Positions 16,022 to 25,441 of a DNA stretch of 64,000 nucleotides are shown one piece after another. The notes beneath the pieces were generated by a model. That model saw nothing but the letters and a program-made list of their open reading frames with translations. It ran no database searches and was not told the origin of the DNA. Each line of letters begins with the position of its first letter. Positions within the stretch are counted from its first letter, which is position 1. This stretch comes from Fibrobacter sp. UBA4309 (GTDB taxonomy: Bacteria > Fibrobacterota > Fibrobacteria > Fibrobacterales > Fibrobacteraceae), in the NCBI RefSeq assembly GCF_002395745.1, contig NZ_DGUN01000027.1:1-64000 (forward strand), in the 5' to 3' direction. Both the position numbers and the translations under genes were made by a program.

Positions 16022-17808
16022 TGAAGAATCGTTCTTTGGCATTTTTGACGCTCGGTTGCCTGCTGCTTGCATGTGCGGTATTCTTTGCGTGTGCGACCCA
16101 GGTGGCGCCCGGTGGCGGTCCCGAAGACAAGTTGCCTCCGCGCGTGGCGGCGGTTTACCCGGCGCCCATGACCACGAACCATCCGAACGAACTGTTCGTG
16201 AAACTGGAATTCGACGAGTGGATTAACGCGAGCATCCCGCGCAGTGCCGTTTCGATTTCTCCTCCGATAGAGAAGAAGATGAAGTTCGAAGTCAGCGGCA
16301 GGACCCTGGAGCTGACGTCCCGTGCGGTACTCGACGAAAATACGACCTACACGATTACGTTTGCTGGCGGTATCAAGGACTTGCACGGAAACGCGCTGGC
16401 GACGCCCTTTACCATCGTGTTCTCCACGGGCGCAGAAATAGACTCCCTCACGCTGAACGGGCGCATCTTGGTAAACGACACCATGATCCGCAAGTCGCTT
16501 TTCCCGAGCATTGGCCTGTACCTGATGGGCGCAGAACGCGAAGGCAGGAAATATCTTGAAAAGTTCCGCGATTCGGTGACGAAAGCCCTGGATTCCCTGC
16601 CGATGCTCGCGAAGGAACCTCCGCTGTTCATTACGCGTGCCGACAGCGTTGGCAATTTCAAACTGACTGGACTTAAACCCGGCCGCTACCGCGTTGTCGC
16701 CTTTGTCGATGCGAACGGCAACCAGCGCCTGGAACCTTCGCTGGAACTGGCGGGCGTGTGGACGCAGGATCTTGTCCTGGATTCCACGACGAAGGATACC
16801 ATCTGGGTGCCGCTGGCTGACCACGATACGAGCCACTTGGAACTGGAATCGGTTTCGCAGCCCTATGCGAACGTCCTGGAAGCCTCTTTCACGCGCCGCG
16901 TCTATTTTGATTCCGCCTTTGCCGATACCAGTAACTGCAGCCTCACTTCGCCGGAAGGCAAGGTCATGCATCCGCAATATGTCTACCTGGGTGCGACTAC
17001 CGACAAGCCGCAGTTCTATTTCAAGACCGCTCCCAAGAAAGAGACACTTTACAAGTTCTCTTGCAAGTCGGCCAAGGATTCCCTGTTCCGTACCCTGGAT
17101 ACGCTTCGCAACGAGGTGGAATGGGAATGGGCAGAAAGAAAGGCCGATACGCTGGATCCCGAAATCGCGAGTACGAAAGTCGTTTCCCGTTCGAAGGCTG
17201 TTTTCCCGAACGATTCCGTCTTTATCGCCTACAACAAGCCGGCTCTCGATTCTCTCAAGGAAACGTTCTATGTGGTGACGAACAAGGATACGGCCAAGGT
17301 GCAGGTGGTTCGTGTGGACCCGATCCGCTTTGCCGTCCAGAACGAAACGCCTTGGCCGACCGATGCGAAAATCAAGGTGCTGATGGGATACATGGATACG
17401 ACGCTTGCCCGTGCCGACAGCAACGGGGTGCGCGATACGGTGGTGGAACTGAAGTACAAGCAGCTGCTGCAATTCGAAACGGTGGCCAAGCTCAAGTTGG
17501 CTAGCCTGGCCGGAAAGATTCCCGGCGCGAACGAAAAGGCCTATGTGCGTCTGAAGTCCCTGGAAACGTCGTCTTATTACTACGCGACTTGCAAGAACGA
17601 CGGCAGCTTTACTTTTGAAAACTTGGTAGAAGGCAACTACTTCGTGGATTACTACTATCCTGAAGAGGGCCGTAAAGAACCTGACGCAGGAAGCTTGGAA
17701 CCGTTCCGGTTTGGCTCTTCCTGGCGTGCTCCGAACGATACGGTGAAGATTGCGAACGGGGCGAACGATCTTGAAAAATTGGTGCAGAATCTACCTGCGC
17801 TGAAATAG
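16021..17808 (+). CDS. Ig-like (Big_5) lipoprotein of the Bacteroidota GGPxDxxPP type
   Basis: 595 aa. The signal peptide ends in FFACATQ and is followed by VAPGGGPEDKLPPRV, a hallmark of FCB lipoproteins with an SbsA-type Ig-like domain. The Ig-like domain covers about 40-140 (LFVKLEFDEWINASIP, LTSRAVLDENTTYTITFAGGIKDLHGNAL). Carboxypeptidase-regulatory-like beta segments follow (FKLTGLKPGRYRVVAFVDANGN; FTFENLVEGNYFVDYYYPEEG near the end). Function unknown; likely an envelope structural protein. I start at the ATG at 16021, whose A is the last base of the lepB stop, rather than the TTG three bases earlier. Confidence 0.82.
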   Translation: MKNRSLAFLTLGCLLLACAVFFACATQVAPGGGPEDKLPPRVAAVYPAPMTTNHPNELFVKLEFDEWINASIPRSAVSISPPIEKKMKFEVSGRTLELTSRAVLDENTTYTITFAGGIKDLHGNALATPFTIVFSTGAEIDSLTLNGRILVNDTMIRKSLFPSIGLYLMGAEREGRKYLEKFRDSVTKALDSLPMLAKEPPLFITRADSVGNFKLTGLKPGRYRVVAFVDANGNQRLEPSLELAGVWTQDLVLDSTTKDTIWVPLADHDTSHLELESVSQPYANVLEASFTRRVYFDSAFADTSNCSLTSPEGKVMHPQYVYLGATTDKPQFYFKTAPKKETLYKFSCKSAKDSLFRTLDTLRNEVEWEWAERKADTLDPEIASTKVVSRSKAVFPNDSVFIAYNKPALDSLKETFYVVTNKDTAKVQVVRVDPIRFAVQNETPWPTDAKIKVLMGYMDTTLARADSNGVRDTVVELKYKQLLQFETVAKLKLASLAGKIPGANEKAYVRLKSLETSSYYYATCKNDGSFTFENLVEGNYFVDYYYPEEGRKEPDAGSLEPFRFGSSWRAPNDTVKIANGANDLEKLVQNLPALK

Positions 17809-17826
17809 GAATGGGAGGATGATGCT

Positions 17827-20553
17827 ATGGTGAAAGTCCCTGACTTCGTTGCGATTGACCTGGAAACGACTGGTCTTGATTTTGAAAAGGACGAAATTAT
17901 TGAAGTGGCCCTGGTGCGTTTTGCCGGCGGCAAGGCTACGGAATCTGTCGACTTCTTGGTGAAGCCGGCCGCTGCGGAACTGCGCCCGTTTATCGAATCC
18001 CTTACCGGAATCAGCAAGGCGGATTTGGAAGGCTGCGAAGACTTCGCCTCCGTGGCCGGGAAGATTTGTTCCTTCATCGGGGATTCCCCGCTGGTGGCGC
18101 ACAATGCGAATGTCGATTCCAAGTTCCTCAAGCAGTCGCTGGGCAAGGTGGGCATTGCCTATGACGATCATGTGTTCTGGGATTCGCTGACGCTGTCCCG
18201 AATCGCATACCAGGATGTTCCCAATCACCGCCTGGATACTCTTGTGCAGACTCTCGGTATTGAACGTAGCCGTGCGCACCGCGCCCTGCCCGATGCCGAA
18301 GCTTGTGGCAGCCTCTTCGTGATGGCGCTTGAAAAGATTGGGCAGATGGATTCTTGGCTTGCCGACGCCTTGGTTCGCGTTTCTGCCGGAACGGACATGG
18401 AATCCCTTTTCGGCCACGCCAATTCGGAAAAGCCTTTTGAATCGCCCAAGTATGCGCTTCCCGAAGTGAGTCCGGATGTCGGCCCGCTTTCTAGCATGGC
18501 CGTGCCGCGCGTGAGCGAGTTCTTCAAGGAAGGCGGGTTCCTTTCGATGTGCATGGAAGATTTCAAGCCACGCGAGGGCCAGACGGAATTCGCCTCGGTC
18601 GTGGAACGCAACATGCACAAGGGCGGGCTGTGCGTTATGGAAGCGCCGACAGGCTCCGGAAAGACTCTGGCCTACCTGGTTTCTGCGGCGAACAAGGCCG
18701 TTTCCGGTGAACGTGTCGTCATCAGTACGGCGACGCGCGCCCTCCAGGAACAGCTCTGGAACCGCGATATCCCGCTCCTTGCCAAGGTGTTCAACGGATT
18801 CCTGAAGCCGGCGGTTCTCAAGGGCCGCGACAACTATATCTGTCTCCGCAAGTTCGAACAGATTTTGCAGTCGCATTCCAATCTGCTTTTGCCCGAAGAA
18901 GTGGATTCGTTCATGGCTCTTGTTCCCTGGATTCTCCGTACAGAGACGGGCGATATCAATGAATGCAGTGCGTTCAACCATACCAGGAACAGGGTGCTTT
19001 GGTCCAAGCTTTCGAGCAATGCCTCCTCATGTCAGGGGGAATTCTGCCCGCACTATGCGAACTGCCCGGCACTGTGCGCCAAGCGCCGCGCGATGGCGTC
19101 GAATCTCGTCTTGGTGAACCATTCGCTTTTCCTTGCCGACCTTTCTTTGGACTTTGCGCTGCTCCCCGCTTACGAACACATCGTGTTCGACGAAGCGCAC
19201 CGACTGCCCGAAATCAGCAGCCAGGCTTTCGGCCGTACGATTTCGTTCTTCAGTTTCCGCAACGTGGCGAAGACCTTGGTGCCGAGCAAGGGCAAGCGTG
19301 ACGGCCTGATTGCCGAAATGCAGTCTCACTTGGCGGCAGACGATGCCGCCCACAGGGAAGAATGCGAACAGCTGATCTTTGACCTGGCCGAAACGGAAAA
19401 AGCCTTGCACCGCTTCTTCATGAAGATAGGGAAGAAGACGGTGAAGAACAAGAACGGCAAGAGCGGTCTTACGTATGTAAACGGAATTCTTGCGGAATAC
19501 GACGTGGACCCGAAGGGCGTCTTCGAACAGTTCGAAATCATGAAGACCCGTGCCGAGAAGCTCTTTGGCGCCCTTGCCTGCTACGAGCAGATCCGCGGGC
19601 TGCTGAAGGACGCCTACGGCTGTATCGAGGAACTCAACCGCTTTATCCAGGACTTTGAATTCCTGGTCAAGGCGGGCCGCAAGGACTGGGTGTTCTTCCT
19701 GGAAGAACCCTTCAACCCGCATACCCTCAAGATGCACGCCTACCCGCTCCACTGCGGCAGCACCTGGAGGACCAAGTTCTATCCGTGGATTAAGTCTGCG
19801 ACGTTTACATCGGCGACACTTGCCGTGCAGGGCGACTTGTCTTATTTCGTGAAGAAGATGAGCATGAACACCCTTGTCGGCGGCAAGCGTCCGTTCTTGC
19901 GCGTCTTCGCCGAAAGCGAAACGCAGGAGCCCCGCCGCAAGATCATGATTTCCCGTTATCTGCCGAAGCCGTCGGATCCCGAATACGGCTCGGCGCTGAA
20001 CGACTGCCTCATGAAGGTGCTTCCCGAGGTGGAAGAAAATACGCTCGTGCTCTTTACGAGCATCGCGCAGATGATGAAGACGCAGCTTGCGCTTGCTCCG
20101 GTCTTTGCAGAAAAGGGAAAGCTGCTCCTGTGCCAGCATGTGGACGGCGCCCTGGACGGTCTCGTGTCCATGTTCCGCTCGTCGAGAGGCGCTTGCCTTC
20201 TCGGTTGCCAGAGCCTGTGGGAAGGAGTCGATTTCCCGGGAGATGCATTGAAGCTGCTCGTGATAACGAAGCTCCCGTTCCCGAATCCGTCCGATCCGCT
20301 TGTGGCTGGAGTTTCTGCGGAGATGAAGGAACGTGGCGAAAACACGTTCAAGGATTTCTTTGTGCCCGAAGCATACATGGAAATGCGTCAGGGTCTTGGC
20401 AGGCTCTTGCGTAGCGAAGAAGATTCCGGCAAGGTGTTGATTCTCGATAACCGCATCGTGAAGGAACCCTATGGCAAGTCGTTTGCGCGGATATGGAACT
20501 TCAAACACCGCCAGGCGAATTCCGTAGCGGACATCCTGGGCTTTGTAAAGTAG
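17827..20553 (+). CDS. dinG: DnaQ-type exonuclease fused to DinG-family Fe-S helicase
   Basis: 908 aa in one chain. The N-terminal DEDDh 3'-5' exonuclease (about 1-180) has IDLETTGLD, AHNANVDSKFL and HRALPDAEA. The XPD/DinG helicase follows: Walker A MEAPTGSGKT (near 275), an Fe-S cysteine set (YICLRK; SSCQGEFCPHYANC), DEAH box VFDEAHRLPE and a C-terminal GCQSLWEGVDFPGDALK...RQGLGRLLR. The same fusion is known in Firmicutes. It probably unwinds and trims DNA in repair of R-loops or stalled forks. GGGAGG is a strong ribosome site before the ATG. Confidence 0.93.
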   Translation: MVKVPDFVAIDLETTGLDFEKDEIIEVALVRFAGGKATESVDFLVKPAAAELRPFIESLTGISKADLEGCEDFASVAGKICSFIGDSPLVAHNANVDSKFLKQSLGKVGIAYDDHVFWDSLTLSRIAYQDVPNHRLDTLVQTLGIERSRAHRALPDAEACGSLFVMALEKIGQMDSWLADALVRVSAGTDMESLFGHANSEKPFESPKYALPEVSPDVGPLSSMAVPRVSEFFKEGGFLSMCMEDFKPREGQTEFASVVERNMHKGGLCVMEAPTGSGKTLAYLVSAANKAVSGERVVISTATRALQEQLWNRDIPLLAKVFNGFLKPAVLKGRDNYICLRKFEQILQSHSNLLLPEEVDSFMALVPWILRTETGDINECSAFNHTRNRVLWSKLSSNASSCQGEFCPHYANCPALCAKRRAMASNLVLVNHSLFLADLSLDFALLPAYEHIVFDEAHRLPEISSQAFGRTISFFSFRNVAKTLVPSKGKRDGLIAEMQSHLAADDAAHREECEQLIFDLAETEKALHRFFMKIGKKTVKNKNGKSGLTYVNGILAEYDVDPKGVFEQFEIMKTRAEKLFGALACYEQIRGLLKDAYGCIEELNRFIQDFEFLVKAGRKDWVFFLEEPFNPHTLKMHAYPLHCGSTWRTKFYPWIKSATFTSATLAVQGDLSYFVKKMSMNTLVGGKRPFLRVFAESETQEPRRKIMISRYLPKPSDPEYGSALNDCLMKVLPEVEENTLVLFTSIAQMMKTQLALAPVFAEKGKLLLCQHVDGALDGLVSMFRSSRGACLLGCQSLWEGVDFPGDALKLLVITKLPFPNPSDPLVAGVSAEMKERGENTFKDFFVPEAYMEMRQGLGRLLRSEEDSGKVLILDNRIVKEPYGKSFARIWNFKHRQANSVADILGFVK

Positions 20554-20603
20554 ACGCCTGCGAAAATAATTACTAAATTTGCGCCTCTAATTGAGGGTGT
20601 CTG

Positions 20604-22499
20604 ATGTTAGAATTGCGCGAATTTTTTGAAGGCATGTCCAAGTCGATGTTGCGCGACGTGCATGCCCACGCTTATGGTAAGAAAGGTTTGTTGAACAATG
20701 CCCTTATCCAGGCAGAAGTTCAGGAATATTTTAGTGACAGCAACCGCGTTCAGCTGATTTTTGCCCAGATGGAACCCTGGCAGCGCCGTTGCCTCAACTT
20801 GATTTATCGCAGTAGCGGCCGTGGTCTTTCGTTCAATGAACTTCGCTTGACGATTCCCGTCAGCAAGAGCAACGACCTCCAGACTTTTTTGCTTTCGATG
20901 TGCCGTGAATACGTGCTGTGGCGTTCCTATGTTTCCGGTACGGCCATCTATTTCGGTTTCAGGAATTTTGTGGGATGCTTCGAGATTCCTTCGGAAGAAA
21001 TCGTCGATTTGACCAAGCCTTCCGACGGCTACGGGAACAGGCTGGACTTCCATGTGTGCATGATCCTGGCTCTTGCCAAGAAGGGCGATCTCAAGATCAA
21101 TGCCAACGGCACCCTGCATCGTCGCAGTCGCCAGATTTGCATGGAAGCGATAGCCTCTTCGTCTAGCGTGTCCGAAAAGTCGATGGAAAACGAGATTGTC
21201 CTGATATTCAGCTTCCTTACGCAGAACGGCTGGCTGGAACAGGACGATTCCACCCTGATTCCTTCAGAGAAGGCTTTGGACTTCTTGCGCAAGAACGGTT
21301 TCCGCTTGCACCAGGACATTCTCAACTGGTGGATCAACGTGCGCTTCCACGGGGACTGCTCCCATTGCAAGCTGTTGCTCAAGACGCTGACAGATGGCCT
21401 TTCTGTTTCGGAGTCGGCGTTCCTTTTCTGGGTGATGGATCCTTCTTACCGCATCCTGGACCGCAACAAGCAACTCGCGTGGGAATACCTGCCGCGTCCG
21501 CTCCGTGAACTGTGGCTCCTGGGACTCGTGAATTTCCAGATGGTGGGCGAGAAAAAACAGGAGAAGGTGGGGGCCGTGGTCCTCTCCGACATGGGCAGGG
21601 AATGGCTTGCCACCGGAGTGGTCCCGCAAGTCGAGTCCAACGTCTCCGCGCTCCCGAACTTCGACCTGATCGCGACGACGGGAACCTCGCCGAGAGTCCT
21701 CTTTGTGCTGGCCTGCCTTGCCACCGTCAGGAACGACGACACGTATCTCTGCTTCAACCTGAGCAAGGAATCTTACCTGGCAGGTCTCAAGAGCGGTTTC
21801 CCGGAATCCGAGATAGAGAATTTCCGTTCGTGGATCAATCCTCCGCCGAACGTCTCCGCGACCCTGGAAGAATGGAACGCGACGTTCTACGGTGCCCGCG
21901 TGCGCACGGTACGCCTGCTCAAGATAACCGACAAGAAAATCTTGAAGGAGCTTTCCCAGTTCTCGTATTTCATGGATTGCACGGAAGAGTATATCCAGGA
22001 TTACGGGTTCATCCTCAAGACGGAATGCGAAAAGAGGGCGTTCGAAATCCTGGAAAGCTTCGGCTACAATCCTTACGTGTCGGAATCGTCCGAACTGCAT
22101 GACCCGGCGCCTGTCGACGAATGGCGCAAGGAATTCTGCATTGCCTGGCAGAACGCCGGCTCCGTGGACTACGACCTCAAGGAAGAAGTCGACGAGACCT
22201 CTATCCAGAAGACCCTGAACGCGACCAAGTACGGCAGCATGTACCAGAAGCTCGATACGTTCGACCTGGTGAAGGTGCTGCGTTATGTCAAGACTACCGG
22301 CACGCTCCTCTCGGCGCAGATCAAGAATCCGCTCAAGCGTGCCGAGAAGGTCCGCGAGATAACGTTCTTCGTGCATTCGCTGCACTTGAGCAGGACTCCG
22401 TTCAATGTCGAGATCCAGGAGTTCGGTTCAGAAGAAAAGTATCCGCTTTCGCTGAATTTTATTCAGGAAGTCAAACTGCTGCACAAGAAGAGCCTCTAG
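20604..22499 (+). CDS. Helicase_C_3 (XPB-like) domain protein, no motor domain
   Basis: 631 aa, soluble and mostly helical. A central block (about 345-430: VESNVSALPNFDLIATTG, FNLSKESYLAGLKSGFPESEIENFRSW, VSATLEEWNATFYGARV) matches the pattern of the 'helicase conserved C-terminal domain 3' found in XPB/Ssl2-like helicases. There is no Walker A or DExH motif, so the protein cannot be a helicase by itself. Winged-helix-like segments may lie on both sides. It follows the DinG-type gene by 50 bases, which supports a repair or transcription-linked role. A TAAATTTG box lies at 20574-20581. Its exact function is unknown. Confidence 0.65.
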   Translation: MLELREFFEGMSKSMLRDVHAHAYGKKGLLNNALIQAEVQEYFSDSNRVQLIFAQMEPWQRRCLNLIYRSSGRGLSFNELRLTIPVSKSNDLQTFLLSMCREYVLWRSYVSGTAIYFGFRNFVGCFEIPSEEIVDLTKPSDGYGNRLDFHVCMILALAKKGDLKINANGTLHRRSRQICMEAIASSSSVSEKSMENEIVLIFSFLTQNGWLEQDDSTLIPSEKALDFLRKNGFRLHQDILNWWINVRFHGDCSHCKLLLKTLTDGLSVSESAFLFWVMDPSYRILDRNKQLAWEYLPRPLRELWLLGLVNFQMVGEKKQEKVGAVVLSDMGREWLATGVVPQVESNVSALPNFDLIATTGTSPRVLFVLACLATVRNDDTYLCFNLSKESYLAGLKSGFPESEIENFRSWINPPPNVSATLEEWNATFYGARVRTVRLLKITDKKILKELSQFSYFMDCTEEYIQDYGFILKTECEKRAFEILESFGYNPYVSESSELHDPAPVDEWRKEFCIAWQNAGSVDYDLKEEVDETSIQKTLNATKYGSMYQKLDTFDLVKVLRYVKTTGTLLSAQIKNPLKRAEKVREITFFVHSLHLSRTPFNVEIQEFGSEEKYPLSLNFIQEVKLLHKKSL

Positions 22500-22502
22500 G
22501 GC

Positions 22503-22970
22503 TCAGGGAAGCGTCTGCGCATAGGCGGCGATGTCCCGCATTTCGTCGACGGCGATTTCGTCGATGTACGCTTCCATGTTGCGGTCTTCGTCACCGAAGT
22601 TCATTTGGTACCAGAACGTGGGCAGGTCGTCGCGCGCCTTGTTGCCGATGAATTCGGGACCCCGTCCCTGATTGAAGATGATGCGCCTTCCGTCTTCGCC
22701 GTGACAGGGTCTGCAGTTCTGGTAGAACAGCTTGGCGCCGCGCTTGATGTCGGCTCCGATAATCTTCCCGTCCTTGTCTAACAACTTGTATACCAGGTAT
22801 GCCATGCGTGCGTCTTCGCGCGTGAGCGTGTCGCCGGGGGATCCCGGGGCAGGCTTTTCCTGAACGTCCTTGGATGGCGCGGCCGAAGGCCCCGCGGTGC
22901 AAATCGAGGCACCCAGGGCGAGCCCGTATAGCGTTAGGGCGATTATTGTCTTGCTGGAAGAAATCCGCAT
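22503..22970 (-). CDS. Secreted mono-heme c-type cytochrome
   Basis: 155 aa with an N-terminal signal sequence and one CxxCH heme site (NCRPCHGEDGRR, about 90-101). A methionine that could be the second heme ligand lies in WYQMNFGDEDRNM. The C-terminus (DEMRDIAAYAQTLP) is typical of class I cytochromes. It would carry electrons in the periplasm; no partner oxidase or reductase is nearby. This is unusual, because described Fibrobacter are strict anaerobes with little periplasmic electron transport. The divergent CE2 gene starts 26 bases away and the two share an overlapping promoter. Confidence 0.85.
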   Translation of the reverse strand: MRISSSKTIIALTLYGLALGASICTAGPSAAPSKDVQEKPAPGSPGDTLTREDARMAYLVYKLLDKDGKIIGADIKRGAKLFYQNCRPCHGEDGRRIIFNQGRGPEFIGNKARDDLPTFWYQMNFGDEDRNMEAYIDEIAVDEMRDIAAYAQTLP

Positions 22971-22977
22971 GGTTCAG

Positions 22978-22989
22978 AATATATATATT
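22978..22989. promoter_or_regulatory. Shared palindromic -10 element between divergent genes
   Basis: AATATATATATT is its own reverse complement. TATATT on the plus strand (22984-22989) lies seven bases before the ATG at 22997, and TATATT on the minus strand (22983-22978) lies seven bases before the ATG at 22970. Both transcripts would be leaderless and the polymerases would compete. No -35 box is clear. Confidence 0.6.
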
Positions 22990-22996
22990 GTGAGGC

Positions 22997-24067
22997 ATGA
23001 AGTTGGATGTGCTTGTTGCGACTGCGCTTGCTTTCGCGGTCGGTTCTTTTGCTGGAGATACTATGAATCCTTCGGTTATGGAAAATTTGAAGTTTCTGGG
23101 ACGCTGGGATCATAGGACTTCGGGGTCTTGTGCCAGTGCACCTAATGCCCTGGTCAGTTTTAATGCGGTGACAAAGTCGGTGACTTTCGATTTGGAAGGA
23201 TATTCCCGTTGGCGATTCGATGCCGACGGCAAACCGCTGATGTATTTCCAGACGTCTGGCCGCACGACGAAGAAACTGGGTGCCGCAGGTGACGGCAAGG
23301 TGCATTCCTACAGGTTGATCAAGATCAGTGAAAGCAACCCCGGCGAAGTCTGTGTCCGCAATATCGCTCTGGACCCCTCGGGCAAGTTCGCCCCGAAACC
23401 CGCCCCTTCGAACCGCCGCATTGAATTTATCGGGGATTCCTTCACGGTCGGTTTCGGCGACGAAGGCACGAACATGGATCCACCGGAAATGGAATTTGAC
23501 AAGACGGACGCTTCCAAGAGCTACGCGTTCTTGGTTGCCGATGGGTACAAGGCGGATTTCCAGGTCAACGCCGTGAGCGGCCGCGGCCTTGTCCGCAACT
23601 ATGCGAATATCGCTCCGGGCTGGAATCTTTCAAAACTGTACGATTATACGGTTGCCGGCTCTGCCTCTATCGAAGCGAACCCGGCCGTGTGGGATTTGAA
23701 CAAATTCCATCCACAGGTCATAGTCTTGTTTATGGGGATAAACGATTTCCAGGGAGATCCCCCCTATGCGGACAGACGAATTTTCAAGATGGCCTATGCC
23801 AAGTTTATGAATAAACTTCGTGAAGCGCATCCTGGAGTGAAATTCCTCCTGCTTTCGACCAAAATATGGCCTAATGACGATTTGACCCCGACAATTCAGG
23901 AAATTTACGACGAAGAAATTGCCCAGGGACACAGGGATCTGGAATTTAAGGTTCTCCAGACTGAAAATGTGGGCCTTCTTGGGCACCCCGATGTGAGGGC
24001 TCAGCAAGAAATGGCCAACATAATTAGGCCCATTGTAGGCCGTCTCGCAGGGTGGCTCTCACGATAA
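22997..24067 (+). CDS. Secreted SGNH carbohydrate esterase, CE2-like (acetylxylan esterase)
   Basis: 356 aa with a signal peptide (AFAVGSFAG). An N-terminal beta-sandwich (about 30-130; FLGRWDHR, VSFDLEGYSRWRFDADGKPL) is followed by an SGNH esterase domain. That domain has block I IEFIGDSFTVGFGDEG with the nucleophile Ser, a Gly block (NAVSGRGLVRNYA), block III FMGINDFQGDP and the His of block V in GLLGHPDVRAQQEMA. Jelly roll plus SGNH is the CE2 layout. It would remove acetyl groups from xylan or oligosaccharides outside the cell. The start seven bases after TATATT suggests a leaderless mRNA. Confidence 0.87.
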   Translation: MKLDVLVATALAFAVGSFAGDTMNPSVMENLKFLGRWDHRTSGSCASAPNALVSFNAVTKSVTFDLEGYSRWRFDADGKPLMYFQTSGRTTKKLGAAGDGKVHSYRLIKISESNPGEVCVRNIALDPSGKFAPKPAPSNRRIEFIGDSFTVGFGDEGTNMDPPEMEFDKTDASKSYAFLVADGYKADFQVNAVSGRGLVRNYANIAPGWNLSKLYDYTVAGSASIEANPAVWDLNKFHPQVIVLFMGINDFQGDPPYADRRIFKMAYAKFMNKLREAHPGVKFLLLSTKIWPNDDLTPTIQEIYDEEIAQGHRDLEFKVLQTENVGLLGHPDVRAQQEMANIIRPIVGRLAGWLSR

Positions 24068-24110
24068 AGTTCCTTTTTTGTATATTTTTCTGCAAAGCTA
24101 GGATATCACC

Positions 24111-25436
24111 ATGTCTCAGATAATGGAAAAAATCTACGCCCTGTTCAGGATGAACATCCTAATCTTTGTGTTGCTGGCCGCAACGGTTATAGCCCTTTTT
24201 GCGTACCAGAACGGTCTAGACGATATCGAGTTCCTGAACCTTTCCGATTACCCGTACGTGATAGCCGAGTCCGATTCTGTTGACGGGGGTACTTCCGCCA
24301 TTGCTCTGGAACGTACGGATTCTTCGATTATCGTGGATTACGAATTGCGCGAAGGCTATGCTTACCCGTATGCCGGCGTCAAGATTTTCTTGGGAGATGG
24401 CAAGGTCCGCGGCAAGGACCTTTCCCATTACGACAGTATTTTTGTGTGGGTGAAGCCGAGAGGCGAGGGAACCGTCCGCCTGTACATGCGCGGTTATGAT
24501 TCCTCTTTCTACCGCCAGGACGACGAAACTTCGCTGAAGTTTAACGAAGTGGAATTCTTCCCGCTCGAAGAAACCTATCCGGCAGTGTTTGTTCCGCAGG
24601 AATTCCGCGTGGCTTCCTGGTGGGTCGCCCAGAACGAGATCAACGTGCACAAGGCGCGTGTCGATCTTTCCAACATCCCGCTTATCGAAATCCAGACGGG
24701 TACGAACGCCCCGTTGGGCTATGGCACCTTGGAAATTAGGGGACTCTGCTTCAAGGGCAAGAAAATCGCGAAGGTGGACCTCGTTACGATTCTCGTCTCG
24801 GTCTGGTTCGTGACATTCCTTATCATCCTGGTCATCCGCTTCTTTGACTACAGCCGCGAACGCGTGGCCAACAAGCGCAAGCAGGAAGAACTCGAGAAGA
24901 ACCTCGCCGCCCTGCAGATCGAGAAGAGCGAATACGAGAAGTCCAGCAAGGAAGACCCGCTTACCGGCTGCCTCAACCGCGCCGGCTTCAGCAGCATCCT
25001 GCTGCGCGAACAGGAAAACTTGAGCAAGAACGGTTGCCCGGTTTCGTTCGTGATGCTCGATATCGACCATTTCAAGGAAGTGAACGACACGTACGGACAC
25101 AGCGTCGGCGACGAAGTCCTCGTGAACCTCACCAGGCTTATTCGTGACAAGATTCGTAACACCGATGCGCTCGTGCGCTGGGGTGGCGAAGAGTTCGTGA
25201 TTCTCTGCGGCGACACGCCGATTCAGAATGCGCAGTTCCTCGCCGAAAAGCTCCGCGTGGCGATCGAGGGTGCAACGCTTATCAAGCAGCAGCAGGTGAC
25301 CTGCTCCTTCGGTATAGCCGAAATGATTCCGGGCGAAGACCCGAAGAAACTGTTCGAACGCGCAGACAAGGCCCTCTACTCCGCCAAGGAAGGTGGACGT
25401 AACCGCGTGGTCAGCGCGATGTTTAAGCGCCGTTAA
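24111..25436 (+). CDS. Membrane diguanylate cyclase (GGDEF) with periplasmic sensor
   Basis: 441 aa. Membrane helices at about 13-32 and 223-245 bracket a ~190-residue periplasmic domain of beta strands (IFVWVKPRGEGTVRLYMRGYD), which looks like a CBM/galactose-binding-type fold. After a coiled coil comes the GGDEF domain (DPLTGCLNRAGF, VMLDIDHFKEVNDTYGHSVGDE, GGEEF at 358-362). The RNTD at 349-352 is an intact inhibitory c-di-GMP site. It should make c-di-GMP in the cytoplasm in response to an outside signal, possibly a sugar, given the adjacent CE2 gene. TATATT lies 24 bases before the ATG. Confidence 0.92.
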   Translation: MSQIMEKIYALFRMNILIFVLLAATVIALFAYQNGLDDIEFLNLSDYPYVIAESDSVDGGTSAIALERTDSSIIVDYELREGYAYPYAGVKIFLGDGKVRGKDLSHYDSIFVWVKPRGEGTVRLYMRGYDSSFYRQDDETSLKFNEVEFFPLEETYPAVFVPQEFRVASWWVAQNEINVHKARVDLSNIPLIEIQTGTNAPLGYGTLEIRGLCFKGKKIAKVDLVTILVSVWFVTFLIILVIRFFDYSRERVANKRKQEELEKNLAALQIEKSEYEKSSKEDPLTGCLNRAGFSSILLREQENLSKNGCPVSFVMLDIDHFKEVNDTYGHSVGDEVLVNLTRLIRDKIRNTDALVRWGGEEFVILCGDTPIQNAQFLAEKLRVAIEGATLIKQQQVTCSFGIAEMIPGEDPKKLFERADKALYSAKEGGRNRVVSAMFKRR

Positions 25437-25441
25437 GTCCT

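Noticed and set aside
15850..17472. 540-aa frame antisense to the Ig-like lipoprotein gene
   Set aside because: Same codon-bias shadow; no start signal and no recognisable domain.
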